Part shown: positions 41,375-51,238 of the stretch, in pieces | Numbering within the stretch: the first letter of the stretch is position 1 | Layout: each line of letters opens with the position of its first letter | From: Tetragenococcus halophilus subsp. flandriensis | Lineage (GTDB): Bacteria > Bacillota > Bacilli > Lactobacillales > Enterococcaceae | Assembly (NCBI RefSeq): GCF_030161475.1 | Contig: NZ_BSUG01000087.1 | Span: 1 to 64,000, forward strand | DNA length: 64,000 nucleotides | Direction: 5' to 3' | Notes under the pieces: generated by a model | The model's input: only the letters and a program-made list of their open reading frames with translations | Told to the model about the DNA's origin: nothing | Database searches by the model: none | Position numbers and translations under genes: made by a program

Positions 41375-42285
41375 TATACACCTTAACCCTAAATCCTTCA
41401 ATCGATTACATTGTTCACATCAAGCAGTTAAACACTGGAAATGTAAATCGTATGACAGAAGACTTTAAGCTTCCTGGAGGAAAAGGAATCAATGTTTCCC
41501 GTATTTTACAATGCATTGGTTCATCTTCTTGTGCTCTTGGCTTTTTAGGTGGTTTTACTGGCGATTTTATTGAAAAATGGTTGGTTGAAGAAGGCATTCG
41601 CAGTCAATTTACTAAGATTGAACAAGATACACGAATCAATGTTAAATTAAAAGCTGAAGAAGAAACAGAAATCAATGGATTAGGCCCTGATTTAGACGAC
41701 GATGAAATCAATCGTTTGAAGTTCACCTTAGCTGAACTTATTACTAACGGCGATATTGTTGTTTTATCAGGAAGCACGCCTGGTAGTTTACGAAAAGGTT
41801 TTTACCAAGAGTTAGTGAAGATTATAAAAGAAAATGGCGCCGAATTTGTGATCGATACAACGGGTGATGATTTACTTGCTGCTCTGCCAGAAAAACCACT
41901 GTTAGTAAAACCAAACAACCATGAATTAGCTGAACTCTATCATACAAACTTGCAATCATTAGATGATATTATTACTTATGGGAAGAAATTGTTAACTGAT
42001 GGCGCAAAAAATGTGATTATTTCTATGGCTGGCGACGGTGCTTTATTGATTACAGAAGATGGCACCTACCTTTCTAATGTTTTAAAACACGAAGTTAAAA
42101 ATTCAGTCGGTGCTGGTGATTCCATGATTGCTGGTTTTATCGGAGAGTTTTCTAAAAGCAAGGATGCGCTAGAAGCTTTTAAATGGGGCGTCGCTTGTGG
42201 CAGTGCGACGACTTTTTCAGATGATTTAGCTAGTGGTAAATTTATTAACGAATTGTTAACAGAAGTAACAGTTAAAAAAATATAG
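41371..42285 (+). CDS. fruK: 1-phosphofructokinase
   Basis: PfkB-family kinase of 304 residues that converts fructose-1-phosphate to fructose-1,6-bisphosphate. The N-terminal LTLNPSIDY and GGKGINVSR signatures and the C-terminal GAGDSMIAGF (catalytic Asp) are intact. The ATG at 41371 is chosen for the strong AAGGAGG 7 nt upstream. It lies between fruR and fruA. Confidence 0.95.
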   Translation: MIYTLTLNPSIDYIVHIKQLNTGNVNRMTEDFKLPGGKGINVSRILQCIGSSSCALGFLGGFTGDFIEKWLVEEGIRSQFTKIEQDTRINVKLKAEEETEINGLGPDLDDDEINRLKFTLAELITNGDIVVLSGSTPGSLRKGFYQELVKIIKENGAEFVIDTTGDDLLAALPEKPLLVKPNNHELAELYHTNLQSLDDIITYGKKLLTDGAKNVIISMAGDGALLITEDGTYLSNVLKHEVKNSVGAGDSMIAGFIGEFSKSKDALEAFKWGVACGSATTFSDDLASGKFINELLTEVTVKKI

Positions 42286-42297
42286 GAGGCTTATATA

Positions 42298-44235
42298 ATG
42301 AATATCAATGATTTATTGATTAAAGAAGCCATGATTATGGATCTGCAAGCAACAGAGAAAAAAGCTGCGATCGATGAGATGGTACAAAAGCTTTACGATG
42401 TCGGCAGAATTACTGATATTGACCAATTTAAAGATGGAATTTTAGCGCGTGAAGAACAAACTTCTACTGGTTTGGGCGATGGTATCGCTATGCCCCACGC
42501 AAAAAATGACGCTGTAAAAGAAGCGACTGTTCTATTTGCTAAAAGTAAGCAAGGCGTGGACTATGAAGCGCTTGACGGACAGCCGACTTATCTGTTTTTT
42601 ATGATCGCTGCTCCTGAAGGCGCTGATGACACCCACTTGCAAGCCTTAGCTGCCCTATCACGTCAATTAGTCAACCAAGACTTTGTAGAAGAATTAAACA
42701 ATGCGCAAACACCTGATGACGTTCAAGCGGCTTTTGCACAAGTGGAACAAGAAGATGATGAGGATGAAGAAGAACAAACCGATCAATCATCTGCAGAAAA
42801 AACAGAATCAACTGATTCAGCTGATCGTCCATTTATTGTGGCTGTAACAGCTTGTCCAACAGGAATTGCCCATACTTATATGGCAGAAGATTCTCTGAAA
42901 AATCAAGCTAAAGACATGGATATTGATATTAAAGTTGAAACCAATGGTTCCGAAGGTGTTAAGCACCGTTTAACTTCAGATGATATTGCTCGTGCAAGTG
43001 GCGTTGTCATCGCTGCTGACACTAATGTGGCAATGGATCGTTTTGATGGAAAACCTGTCGTCTCTCGTCCAGTGAGTGATGGGATTCGTCGACCTGAAGA
43101 ACTCATCAACAATGCTTTAAGCGGGAATGCTGCAATTTATCAAAGTAGTAACAAACAATCAAAAGAAACGCAAAGCAGTTCTGAAGGTGAAAAGCAATCT
43201 ATCGGCCAAAAGATTTATAAAGATTTGATGAATGGTGTATCTCACATGTTACCGTTTGTTGTTGCCGGCGGGATTATGATGGCTCTTTCCTTCATGATCG
43301 ACCAATGGATGGGCGTTCCGCAAGATGCTTTAGATCAATTAGGAAATTATAACCAAGTCGCTGATTGGTTCAACCAAATTGGAAATGCTGCATTTGGCTT
43401 TATGCTTCCGGTATTAGCTGGTTTTATTGCAATGAGTATTAGTGACCGACCAGGTTTAGTTACTGGTTTTGCCGCTGGTGCGATTGCTGAACAAGGCGGC
43501 GCTGGATTTATCGGTGCTTTAATAGGCGGTTTCGTTGGTGGTTATGTTGTTGAATTTCTACGTAAAATATTAAAAGGTCTACCGCAATCACTAGATGGAA
43601 TTAAAACCATTCTATTCTTCCCTTTCTTTGGTCTTTTAATCACTGGCTTCCTTATGCTTTTGATTAACGTTCCAATTAAAGTAATCAATGATGGATTGAA
43701 CAATTTCTTATTGAACTTAAGCGGTGCTAATGCAGCCTTATTAGGCGCACTATTAGCTGGAATGATGGCTATTGACTTAGGGGGTCCTTTCAATAAAGCA
43801 GCTTACGTTTTTGGTACAGGTACGATTGCAGCAACAATTGCTCAAGGTGGAAGTCTTGTAATGGCAGCTGTTATGTCTGGTGGTATGGTTCCACCTTTGG
43901 CAATCTTTGTAGCCACTCGCTTATTTAAAAATAAATTTACTGAACAAGAAAATCAAGCTGGTTTGACTAACGTCATTATGGGTGCTTCCTTTGTAACAGA
44001 AGGTGCCATTCCATTTACCGCTGCTGACCCACTTCGCGCAATTCCAAGCTTTGTCGTTGGTTCTGCAATCACTGGTGGTTTAGTTGGTGCTATGGGCATT
44101 CGTTTGATGGCTCCTCACGGCGGTATCTTTGTCATTGCTCTTGTTAGCCAACCGCTATGGTATATATTATTTGTTATCATTGGCGCCATTATTGCAGGCG
44201 TTATGTTAGGTCTTTTGAAAAAGCCAATTAAATAA
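42298..44235 (+). CDS. fruA: PTS fructose-specific transporter, fused EIIABC
   Basis: A 645-residue fused phosphotransferase permease that imports fructose as fructose-1-phosphate. EIIA occupies about 1-150 with the phospho-His in AMPHAKN (H67). A very acidic linker (EDDEDEEE, about 152-175) leads to EIIB (about 178-285) with the phospho-Cys in ACPTGIAHTY (C186). The membrane EIIC domain fills about 305-645. The acidic linker is longer than I would expect in most relatives and fits a salt-adapted proteome, an inference. Confidence 0.95.
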   Translation: MNINDLLIKEAMIMDLQATEKKAAIDEMVQKLYDVGRITDIDQFKDGILAREEQTSTGLGDGIAMPHAKNDAVKEATVLFAKSKQGVDYEALDGQPTYLFFMIAAPEGADDTHLQALAALSRQLVNQDFVEELNNAQTPDDVQAAFAQVEQEDDEDEEEQTDQSSAEKTESTDSADRPFIVAVTACPTGIAHTYMAEDSLKNQAKDMDIDIKVETNGSEGVKHRLTSDDIARASGVVIAADTNVAMDRFDGKPVVSRPVSDGIRRPEELINNALSGNAAIYQSSNKQSKETQSSSEGEKQSIGQKIYKDLMNGVSHMLPFVVAGGIMMALSFMIDQWMGVPQDALDQLGNYNQVADWFNQIGNAAFGFMLPVLAGFIAMSISDRPGLVTGFAAGAIAEQGGAGFIGALIGGFVGGYVVEFLRKILKGLPQSLDGIKTILFFPFFGLLITGFLMLLINVPIKVINDGLNNFLLNLSGANAALLGALLAGMMAIDLGGPFNKAAYVFGTGTIAATIAQGGSLVMAAVMSGGMVPPLAIFVATRLFKNKFTEQENQAGLTNVIMGASFVTEGAIPFTAADPLRAIPSFVVGSAITGGLVGAMGIRLMAPHGGIFVIALVSQPLWYILFVIIGAIIAGVMLGLLKKPIK

Positions 44236-44253
44236 TTAAATGATCTTTTCATT

Positions 44254-44299
44254 AAAAAACTTCGAGTAAAAAGAAAATTCTTCTTACTCGAAGTTTTTT
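44254..44299 (+). terminator. Terminator of the fru operon
   Basis: A 16-bp perfect stem (44254-44269 with 44284-44299) with A tract and T tract, 19 nt after the fruA stop. Confidence 0.88.
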
Positions 44300-44494
44300 C
44301 ATATCTAGTGTTTACAACACGATTATTCAAACAGATAACTCCTTCGTTAATTTCTTCTTAATTCTGGCTAATCTCACTGTTTTGTCATTTTAATGTACTT
44401 ATAAATAATTTTTTTTAAGTGTTGTTAAAATTATTCCATTTTATATGCAATCATAAAAATTTCGTGATAGACTACTTTTAGTGGAGGTGGTATT

Positions 44495-44668
44495 ATGGGG
44501 TTAAAATTTAAACAAGATAATATCTTAGATCAAAAATTTGATGAATTCGCCTTTCTACCCGATGAAGACAAAAATAAAAAGGATGAAAAGCAAGACTTAG
44601 AACGCTTCTTACATCCAGAGTCTAAAAAAGATAAAGAAGAAAATAAAGACGAAAAAAATAAAAAATAA
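44495..44668 (+). CDS. Small highly charged protein, SPJ_0845-like
   Basis: A 57-residue open frame that begins MGLKFKQDNILDQKFDEFAFLPD and continues with a Lys/Asp/Glu-rich tail (KKDKEENKDEKNKK). GGAGGTGG is well placed before the ATG. The first part resembles the SPJ_0845-type conserved micro-proteins of lactic acid bacteria, whose function is unknown. It ends just before a terminator and stands alone between fruA and engB. The remainder of the 44300-44494 gap holds nothing I can identify. Confidence 0.65.
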   Translation: MGLKFKQDNILDQKFDEFAFLPDEDKNKKDEKQDLERFLHPESKKDKEENKDEKNKK

Positions 44669-44670
44669 GA

Positions 44671-44720
44671 AAAAATTCCGAGAAGTACGATTATCAATCG
44701 ACTACTCTCGGAACTTTTTT
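44671..44720. terminator. Bidirectional terminator between the small protein gene and engB
   Basis: A TTCCGAGA / TCTCGGAA stem (44676-44683 with 44705-44712) with an inner CGATT/AATCG stem, A tract on the left and T tract on the right, between convergent genes. Confidence 0.75.
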
Positions 44721-45300
44721 ATATAAATTCTTCTATTGCTTTCCAGGCTTCTTCTTTACCTTCTTTACTTACAGTTGAGAACACCACAAAGTGATCATTT
44801 TCATCAAAATCCAAGATTTCCTTAATTCTACTGATTTGTTGCTCTCTCTTATTCTTAGCCACTTTATCAGCTTTGGTAGCGACGACAATCACTGGAAAAT
44901 TATAATACTTCAAAAAATCATACATTTGTATGTCCCCTTCTGAGGGATCATGTCGCATATCGATTAAAGATACAACCGCTTGTAGTTGCTTACGATTAGC
45001 AAAATATTCATCAATCATCTCGCCCCACTTAGCGCGTTCTTGTTTTGACACTTTAGCATAACCATAACCTGGTAGATCTACAAAGTGAAATTTATTTTCA
45101 ATTAGATAAAAATTAATGGTTTGCGTTCTGCCTGGTTTAGAAGAGGTACGCGCTAATTTTTTGCGATCGATTAAAGTATTGATAAATGATGATTTCCCCA
45201 CATTTGAACGTCCTGCTAAAGCAATTTCAGCTAAGGCAGATTTAGGATATTGTTTCTTGGAAACAGCACTGATGACAATTTCTGCTGCATGAACTTTCAT
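44719..45300 (-). CDS. engB: Ribosome biogenesis GTP-binding protein EngB/YsxC
   Basis: Essential TRAFAC GTPase in 50S subunit assembly, 193 residues, standard length. G1 is GRSNVGKS (30-37), the switch area has GRTQTINF, G3 is [11 protein letters not shown] and G4 is TKADK. It lies downstream of clpX, the order common in Firmicutes, but a terminator separates the two. Confidence 0.95.
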   Translation of the reverse strand: MKVHAAEIVISAVSKKQYPKSALAEIALAGRSNVGKSSFINTLIDRKKLARTSSKPGRTQTINFYLIENKFHFVDLPGYGYAKVSKQERAKWGEMIDEYFANRKQLQAVVSLIDMRHDPSEGDIQMYDFLKYYNFPVIVVATKADKVAKNKREQQISRIKEILDFDENDHFVVFSTVSKEGKEEAWKAIEEFI

Positions 45301-45332
45301 AACTTCCTCCTAGTTGACTTTTTTTAAAACAA

Positions 45333-45360
45333 AACCGGATAGAAATCACTCTATCCGGTT
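45333..45360 (-). terminator. Terminator between clpX and engB
   Basis: An 11-bp perfect stem (45333-45343 with 45350-45360) with a 6-nt loop and, on the minus strand, a T-rich tract. It lies just past the clpX stop. Confidence 0.8.
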
Positions 45361-45368
45361 CAATGTAA

Positions 45369-46625
45369 CTAGCCTGCTTTTTTCTCTTCTTCATAGGTAA
45401 TTTCTGGCACGCTGGTGCCCTTAACTGCACCTTCAGTAATATCGACTTTCTTAATTGATTCTTTAGAAGGAACGTCAAACATCGTATCCATCATGATTTC
45501 TTCAATAATAGAACGTAATCCCCGAGCACCTGTACCACGCTCAATCGCTTTATTAGCAATAGCTGACAAACCATTTTCATCAAATTCAAGTTCAGTATCA
45601 TCTAAAGCTAACAATTTCTTATATTGCTTAACTAAGGCGTTTTTAGGTTCAGTTAAAATACGGATCAAATCATCTTCTGTTAATTTTTCTAAAGCTGCTG
45701 TTACAGGCAAACGTCCGATAAATTCTGGGATCAAGCCAAAGTTTAACAAGTCTTCTGGAATAATATTTTGCATGACGCTATCATCTTCTGAAATGTTTTG
45801 GTTATTTGCGCCAAATCCAATCGTTTTATCACCTAAGCGATTCTTAACAATAGCGTCAATGCCATCAAAAGCCCCGCCAACAATAAATAAGATATTGCTT
45901 GTATCAATTTGAATCATTTCTTGTTGCGGATGTTTACGTCCGCCTTGTGGAGGTACACTTGCAGTAGTACCTTCTAAGATTTTCAGCAATGCTTGTTGTA
46001 CACCTTCACCTGAAACATCTCGTGTAATTGAAACATTTTCGCTTTTACGTGCGATCTTATCGATTTCGTCAATGTAAATGATCCCTTTTTCAGCTTTTTC
46101 AACATTATTATCTGCTGATTGTAAAAGTTTTAAGAGAATATTTTCTACATCATCACCCACATAACCAGCTTCGGTAAGACTTGTTGCATCTGCAATCGCA
46201 AATGGTACATTCAAAGTTCTTGCTAATGTTTGCGCTAAGAAAGTTTTCCCTGAACCGGTAGGACCAATCAAGCAAATGTTACTTTTTTGTAATTCTACAT
46301 CTTCCTCGTCTTCATCTTCTGAAGAAGCTTGTGCATTCACTCTTTTATAATGGTTATAAACAGCTACTGATAATGCTTTTTTAGCCTCATCTTGTCCTAT
46401 AACGTAGTCGTTTAACGCATCTAAAATTTCTTGAGGTTTTGGTACTTCAGTAAGTTCTTGGTCAACATCTTCATAAAATTCTTCATCGATAATATCTTTA
46501 CATAAATTAATACATTCATCACAAATGTAAACACCCGGACCGGCAACGATTTTTCTTACTTCTTCTTGTGTTTTACCACAGAAAGAACAGCGAACCGGTT
46601 GATTTGTATTTGTGTTGTCATACAT
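45369..46625 (-). CDS. clpX: ATP-dependent Clp protease ATP-binding subunit ClpX
   Basis: AAA+ unfoldase that feeds ClpP, about 418 residues. The N-terminal zinc-binding domain has Cys13, Cys16, Cys35 and Cys38. Walker A GPTGSGKT and Walker [11 protein letters not shown] follow, and the IGF loop that docks ClpP is IGFGAN. The ATG at 46625 is chosen because AAGGAG lies 8 nt upstream; a GTG 9 nt earlier overlaps the site. Upstream of it lies tig, another conserved neighbour. Confidence 0.96.
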   Translation of the reverse strand: MYDNTNTNQPVRCSFCGKTQEEVRKIVAGPGVYICDECINLCKDIIDEEFYEDVDQELTEVPKPQEILDALNDYVIGQDEAKKALSVAVYNHYKRVNAQASSEDEDEEDVELQKSNICLIGPTGSGKTFLAQTLARTLNVPFAIADATSLTEAGYVGDDVENILLKLLQSADNNVEKAEKGIIYIDEIDKIARKSENVSITRDVSGEGVQQALLKILEGTTASVPPQGGRKHPQQEMIQIDTSNILFIVGGAFDGIDAIVKNRLGDKTIGFGANNQNISEDDSVMQNIIPEDLLNFGLIPEFIGRLPVTAALEKLTEDDLIRILTEPKNALVKQYKKLLALDDTELEFDENGLSAIANKAIERGTGARGLRSIIEEIMMDTMFDVPSKESIKKVDITEGAVKGTSVPEITYEEEKKAG

Positions 46626-46643
46626 AGTGTTCACTCCTTGTTT

Positions 46644-46684
46644 AGCGATTTATAAATACTTAACGCTTCTGTATAAAAATCGCT
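46644..46684 (-). other. Hairpin in the clpX 5' leader
   Basis: AGCGATTT (46644-46651) and AAATCGCT (46677-46684) are complementary and enclose about 25 nt. No T run follows, so it is not a terminator. It could be a leader structure. Confidence 0.3.
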
Positions 46685-46780
46685 TAATACAGTTATTTGT
46701 TCTTAAACAACCTTTCATCATTTTAGCACACCTAAAATAAAAGAAAAAGCTTTTTAACCTTGTTAATTAAGGTTTTTTAA

Positions 46781-46814
46781 AAAAGACGACCTGCAATGAA
46801 ATGCAGATCGTCTT
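46781..46814 (-). terminator. Terminator of tig
   Basis: Minus-strand stem of 14 bp with one G-T pair (46801-46814 with 46781-46794), 6-nt loop and a T run, 28 nt after the tig stop. Confidence 0.8.
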
Positions 46815-46842
46815 TAATAAATCACTATTATCTAACTGGCTT

Positions 46843-48126
46843 TTATTCTTCGATAGCAGTAGAAGTTACAAGATCTACTGCCTTTTTCATATTGATATCA
46901 TGTTCAAGCATATCTTCTGATAAAACAGAACGAACCTGTGCTTCTGGCATATTATAATTTTCAGCTAAGTCTTTAATTTCAGAATTAACTTCATCTTCAG
47001 TTGCTTCAAAGCCTTCTTTGGCTACAATAGCTTCAATAACCAAGTTTGTTTTCACGCGTGTACCAGCTTCACCTTCGAATTGTTGATCCAAATCCTCTTC
47101 GCTAGTCCCTGTGATTTGGTAATACATTTCAGCGCTGATACCTTGTTGTTGTAAATTATTCAAGAATTCGTCTTTTGCTCTTTTTACTTCATCTTGAATC
47201 ATTACATCTGGCAGTTCAACCACTTCAGCATTATCAACTGCTTGTTTAATTGCAGATTCTTCAACAGCATCTTGTGCTGCTTTTTCTTTGCTTTCTTGCA
47301 TTTCTTTATGATATTTTTCTCTTAGTTCATCTAAAGTTTCGACTTCGTCATCTAAGTCTTTTGCTAGTTCGTCGTCTAAGGCTGGTAGTTCTTTTTCTTT
47401 TACTTCATGAACTGTAACCTTAAATACCGCTTCTTTTCCTGCTAGATCTTCTGCTTGATAATCTTCAGGGAAAGTAACTGTCACATCAAGGTTATCACCT
47501 GCTTTAGCGCCGACTAATTGTTCTTCAAAACCAGGGATAAATGAGTTAGATCCTAATTCAAGTGAATGGTTTTCTGCCTTTCCGCCTTCAAAAGATTCTC
47601 CGTCAACGAATCCTTCAAAATCGATCACGACAGTATCGCCTTCAGCTGCTGGTTCATCTTCTTTGATCACCATTTCTGCATGTTGATCTTGTTCACGTTG
47701 CAGACGATCTTCTACATCTTGATCCGTGATTTCACGTTCTTGTTTTTCAACTTTCAAATCTTTGTATTGACCTAATTTCACTTCTGGTTTTACCGTTACT
47801 TCAGCTTTGATCACCCAGTCTTGACCCTTTTCCATGCTTTCAATATCTACTTTAGGTTGAGAAACAGGTTCGATCCCAGCTTCTTGTACTGCAGCTTCGT
47901 AATTGCTAGGTAAAAGATCGTTCACTGTATCTTCATATAAGGCTTCTTCGCCATACATACGATCAAAAACACTACGTGAAACCTTTCCTTTACGGAAACC
48001 TGGAATATTAAGGTCTTTTTTTACCTTATTAAATGTTTTAGTTAAGCCTTCTTGAATCTCTGATTGTGGAATAGAGAATGTTAACACACCATCATTGGTG
48101 CCTGTTTTTTCCCATTTTGCAGTCAT
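46843..48126 (-). CDS. tig: Trigger factor
   Basis: Ribosome-bound chaperone and peptidyl-prolyl isomerase, 427 residues. The ribosome-docking signature GFRKGK is at 43-48. An FKBP domain is at about 160-245 ([16 protein letters not shown] and [11 protein letters not shown]). The C-terminal helical chaperone domain follows. The sequence is strongly acidic, in keeping with the rest of the window. GGAGGG precedes the ATG. Confidence 0.96.
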   Translation of the reverse strand: MTAKWEKTGTNDGVLTFSIPQSEIQEGLTKTFNKVKKDLNIPGFRKGKVSRSVFDRMYGEEALYEDTVNDLLPSNYEAAVQEAGIEPVSQPKVDIESMEKGQDWVIKAEVTVKPEVKLGQYKDLKVEKQEREITDQDVEDRLQREQDQHAEMVIKEDEPAAEGDTVVIDFEGFVDGESFEGGKAENHSLELGSNSFIPGFEEQLVGAKAGDNLDVTVTFPEDYQAEDLAGKEAVFKVTVHEVKEKELPALDDELAKDLDDEVETLDELREKYHKEMQESKEKAAQDAVEESAIKQAVDNAEVVELPDVMIQDEVKRAKDEFLNNLQQQGISAEMYYQITGTSEEDLDQQFEGEAGTRVKTNLVIEAIVAKEGFEATEDEVNSEIKDLAENYNMPEAQVRSVLSEDMLEHDINMKKAVDLVTSTAIEE

Positions 48127-48187
48127 GTAATTCCCTCCGAATTGATTAATAAATTTACATATGAAATAGTTTCATGCATACCTATAA

Positions 48188-48216
48188 ATAGTACACTAAC
48201 GCTTTTAAATTGTAAA
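48188..48216 (-). promoter_or_regulatory. Putative promoter of tig
   Basis: On the minus strand, TTTACA (48211-48216), 17-nt spacer and TACTAT (48188-48193), about 60 nt upstream of the ATG. Confidence 0.5.
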
Positions 48217-48252
48217 CATTTTAAAAGCAAACTTCCTTAATTTCTAGCATTT

Positions 48253-49176
48253 TTATCCTAATTTTTGATAAATTTGTCGAATTTTTTTCTTTTTTTCTTG
48301 AATTTTTGCGTAATTATCTAATTGTCTAGTTGAAATGTCTTCACCAAACATTGCTTTGTATTCTAAAATATAACTTTGTGCCCAATCCGCAGCATATTTT
48401 TTGTCAGGCAAAAAAGGATATAATAAAGCAAAATGCGCTCTAACTTCTGGAATAATAAGGGCCTCTAATTGTGGGTTATCTTGTACTTCTTCTTCAATAA
48501 GTGCGATTGTTTTATCTAATACCTCTGCGTTTTCGGGTAAAGGAAGTTCGGATAAATCAACTTTTTTATCGTTAATAATAACTTCTTCTCTAGCACCATC
48601 TTTTACCAATTCTTCAACTAATTTAGGGGGTATAAAGGGATTCTGCGCGTTTTTTAAATATTTTTGGCAAATCATCAAAAAATCCGGCAAAGAGATTCCC
48701 TTTATCAGTTCTTGCCAATCTTTAGGCGCAATGGGCTCTTGCATTTTATCTAGAGAATCAAGGTGTCTGCTTTTTGCCATTTTAAGATCATCAGCTAGTA
48801 AAGATTGTGCATTTTCTAACTGTGTAAGTTCTTCTTTTAATGCAAAAAACTGATCTTGATTTTTCTCATAGAATAATAACTTGTGCGCAGCTAAAAATTG
48901 CGTATCTAAAAGTAATAAATGAAAATACCTTACAAAACCGTCTGCGTCATTTATAAAGGCGTTGAAATGTTCATTAGCCAATGCTAGGGCTTGTGTATAA
49001 TCATCTAAATGCTGCAATACTGTCACCAACTTTTTAGCATAGGTATATGTTGGATTTTGTTGATAAAGTTGCTGAAAGTCCTTTTTTGCCGCCAAATAAT
49101 CTTGATTTTGCATTTTTTTATTCGCACTCTCTAACAACCGTTTATTTTCGTCAGGAAAATTAATAATATCTGCCAT
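48253..49176 (-). CDS. Tetratricopeptide-repeat-like protein of unknown function
   Basis: A 307-residue cytosolic helical protein. The N-terminus shows TPR-like units: SANKKMQNQDYLAAKKDFQQLY and a second at YTQALALANEHF. The remainder is predicted helical and ends in a Lys-rich segment. No catalytic motif is visible. It follows sppA and an RDD protein on the same strand (20 nt gap), so it may belong to that unit. Confidence 0.72.
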   Translation of the reverse strand: MADIINFPDENKRLLESANKKMQNQDYLAAKKDFQQLYQQNPTYTYAKKLVTVLQHLDDYTQALALANEHFNAFINDADGFVRYFHLLLLDTQFLAAHKLLFYEKNQDQFFALKEELTQLENAQSLLADDLKMAKSRHLDSLDKMQEPIAPKDWQELIKGISLPDFLMICQKYLKNAQNPFIPPKLVEELVKDGAREEVIINDKKVDLSELPLPENAEVLDKTIALIEEEVQDNPQLEALIIPEVRAHFALLYPFLPDKKYAADWAQSYILEYKAMFGEDISTRQLDNYAKIQEKKKKIRQIYQKLG

Positions 49177-49195
49177 GCAATCCTCTTTCTTTTAA

Positions 49196-49816
49196 TTATG
49201 CGTTAACCTTTTGATTAAACGCCTGAATCAAATTGATCGTTACAACGCTCGTATCAGCAAAATAGTCACCCACATGTTGTTTTTTCCGTGTAAAAAGCGT
49301 AGGTGCATATCCCAAATATAAGAACGGATGAAGTTGTAAAACAAATCTCGCTGCGGTTTCTCTAATAAAAACTGTTTTCCAACTTAAGTTTTTTTCAGTG
49401 AGACAAATGACACGGATACCAAAAATCATTTTGCCGATTGTCTGCCCCTTATTTAGTTTAGTTAAAAAAGTGAAATAAACAAGATAAATCAGCAAAGCAA
49501 GTAAACTATATGCGCTTAAAAATTCAGTAGAACGTTCGATGTCAAACCAGGTGAAAGTAGCATCCAAAAGAATCGTAGTGATCGCGTTAATACAAAGCAA
49601 ATCTATCAAAAAAGCCCATAAACGGATCCAAAAACCGGCAAAGAAATAATTAGGAAAATCGTTTGAATAACGACTTTGTTCTGGTTTTTCCTCATATTTC
49701 TGCCATTCAATTTTCTTTTGCGCAGCTTCATCTTCTGTGTATTCTCTAGACTTAAAAGAAGTTAAAACCTTTTGATAAAAATCCTTTTGTTTTGTTTCAT
49801 TTTCTTGTTCGGACAT
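49196..49816 (-). CDS. RDD family membrane protein
   Basis: About 206 residues, three hydrophobic helices in the RDD domain: FAGFWIRLWAFLIDLLCI (the R-D-D-like signature), a second helix near LLALLIYLVYFTFL, and GQTIGKMIFGIRVI. The RDD fold is a predicted transporter or membrane-organising domain of unknown function. The ATG at 49816 is chosen because GGAGGTG lies 6 nt upstream. It starts one base after the sppA stop, so the pair is translationally coupled. Confidence 0.85.
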   Translation of the reverse strand: MSEQENETKQKDFYQKVLTSFKSREYTEDEAAQKKIEWQKYEEKPEQSRYSNDFPNYFFAGFWIRLWAFLIDLLCINAITTILLDATFTWFDIERSTEFLSAYSLLALLIYLVYFTFLTKLNKGQTIGKMIFGIRVICLTEKNLSWKTVFIRETAARFVLQLHPFLYLGYAPTLFTRKKQHVGDYFADTSVVTINLIQAFNQKVNA

Positions 49817-49817
49817 C

Positions 49818-50840
49818 TTATTCACCTCCATAATAATACATTGGTTTAGGTGCTTCTGGTGTACCGATACGTTCGATAACATTGAGCATACGATCTGTTT
49901 CTGTTTGCTTCATACCTTTTGCTTGAGCGATTTTAGACCCTAACCAAGTTTGGTCAAAACCAGTACTAGCAATATCGTATTCAAATACTTGCGCTTTTTC
50001 TAAGCCTTCATCTTCTCTTAAAGCAGTTAAAGCATCGTCTGGAAAACCGATCTCATCTACTAAATCATTATCTTTAGCTTGTTGTCCATCATAAATCCTA
50101 CCATCAGCAATATCACGCACTTGGTCTTCTGACATAGATCGTCCTTTAGAGACAATTTGCACAAAGCGATCATAAGAGTTATCGACATAACCTTGCATCA
50201 CTTCTTCATCTTCTTCTGTCGGTTCTCTCATAGCCGATCCCACGTCTTTTAAAGGACCACTTTTATATGTTTGATCCTCGATGCCTAAATTATCCATTAA
50301 CTCAGAAAAATTTACACTAGACATAATGACACCGATCGATCCGGTTAAAGTTTCAGAAGTAGCAAAAATCTTATCAGCTGAAGCAGATACATAGTAGCCT
50401 CCGCTTGCGCCCATATTTTTCATACTAACATAGACGGGTATATCAGCTGCTTGAATCGCTCGGATTTCCTTGGCGATTTCCGCACTTTCATAGACACCAC
50501 CACCTGGTGTATTCATTTCTAGTAAAACAGCTGCTACTGTTGGATCTTCTTGTAGCTCTTTTAATTGATCCATGAAAAATTGATGGTTATAACCTTCGCC
50601 TGAGAAAAAGCTATTTTCTCCAGTATCAGCAATCGTTCCATCAATAGTTAATTGAGCGATCCGCTGATCCTCTCCTCCTTCTTCCACAATTCCTTCTGTT
50701 ATTTCATTTGAACCGAATAATAGCGCGTCTGCCCCGCTTAAATTTTTTTCGTCTGTATCTTCTGTCATAAAAGATGAAACAGCTGCGAAGATAAATAAAG
50801 CTGCAGCAATAATCACTGCGACCCAACGTCTTTTATTCAT
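49818..50840 (-). CDS. sppA: Signal peptide peptidase SppA
   Basis: Membrane-anchored serine protease (340 residues) that clears cleaved signal peptides. The N-terminal anchor (about 8-22) is followed by the catalytic Ser146 (MGASGGYY) and Lys198 (KSGPLKD), which match the Bacillus dyad positions closely. The protein is very acidic. It is the first gene of sppA-RDD. Clean start with GGAGGG-like GAGGG upstream. Confidence 0.93.
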   Translation of the reverse strand: MNKRRWVAVIIAAALFIFAAVSSFMTEDTDEKNLSGADALLFGSNEITEGIVEEGGEDQRIAQLTIDGTIADTGENSFFSGEGYNHQFFMDQLKELQEDPTVAAVLLEMNTPGGGVYESAEIAKEIRAIQAADIPVYVSMKNMGASGGYYVSASADKIFATSETLTGSIGVIMSSVNFSELMDNLGIEDQTYKSGPLKDVGSAMREPTEEDEEVMQGYVDNSYDRFVQIVSKGRSMSEDQVRDIADGRIYDGQQAKDNDLVDEIGFPDDALTALREDEGLEKAQVFEYDIASTGFDQTWLGSKIAQAKGMKQTETDRMLNVIERIGTPEAPKPMYYYGGE

Positions 50841-50978
50841 TTATACCCTCCCCTTTTCATTTTATACAAATAAAACATTGCTCACTTTATTTTACCGAAA
50901 GTTTGCTATTTAGTATAGGAAAAAAGAAAAACTAATTTCGCTTCAATCTAGACCAATTTATTTATTTTTGATTTTTTC

Positions 50979-51007
50979 TTGACTTAAAATCAAATTATGT
51001 ATATCAT
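50979..51007 (+). promoter_or_regulatory. Promoter of glmS
   Basis: TTGACT at 50979-50984, 17-nt spacer, TATCAT at 51002-51007. It lies about 59 nt upstream of the ribozyme cleavage site. Confidence 0.65.
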
Positions 51008-51054
51008 TACCAATGTATTTCTAAATAACAAATAACAAGGAGGATAGCTATACC

Positions 51055-51205
51055 ATTATTTAACAGCGCCAGATCTGTTTTACAGATGACGAGGAAAAGA
51101 GCTTATCGAAATATTCGGCGGGTGGCTCTAGGGTCTGCACTCTAAAGACAAGAACAAAAACAAGCTGCAAAGTTTGTAACAAAAATTTTGTCGCGCAGTT
51201 AGAAA
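51055..51205 (+). ncRNA. glmS ribozyme (GlcN6P-responsive self-cleaving riboswitch)
   Basis: The leader carries the conserved glmS core: AGCGCCAGA (cleavage expected between A51065 and G51066), then GACGAGGA, TTATCGAAATATTCGGCG and GGTGGCTC, in the canonical order and close spacing. In the known family, glucosamine-6-phosphate triggers self-cleavage and then degradation of the mRNA. The boundaries are approximate. Confidence 0.85.
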
Positions 51206-51238
51206 TACGTAATGACAAAAGAAAGTAGGAATCTCATT

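Noticed and set aside
45415-45912. Long plus-strand open frame antisense to clpX
   Set aside because: Length comes from the codon bias of clpX on the other strand; no ribosome binding site or family motif.
46755-46776. Plus-strand terminator-like hairpin upstream of clpX
   Set aside because: AACCTT and AAGGTT pair and a T run follows, but no plus-strand gene ends here; likely a chance stem.
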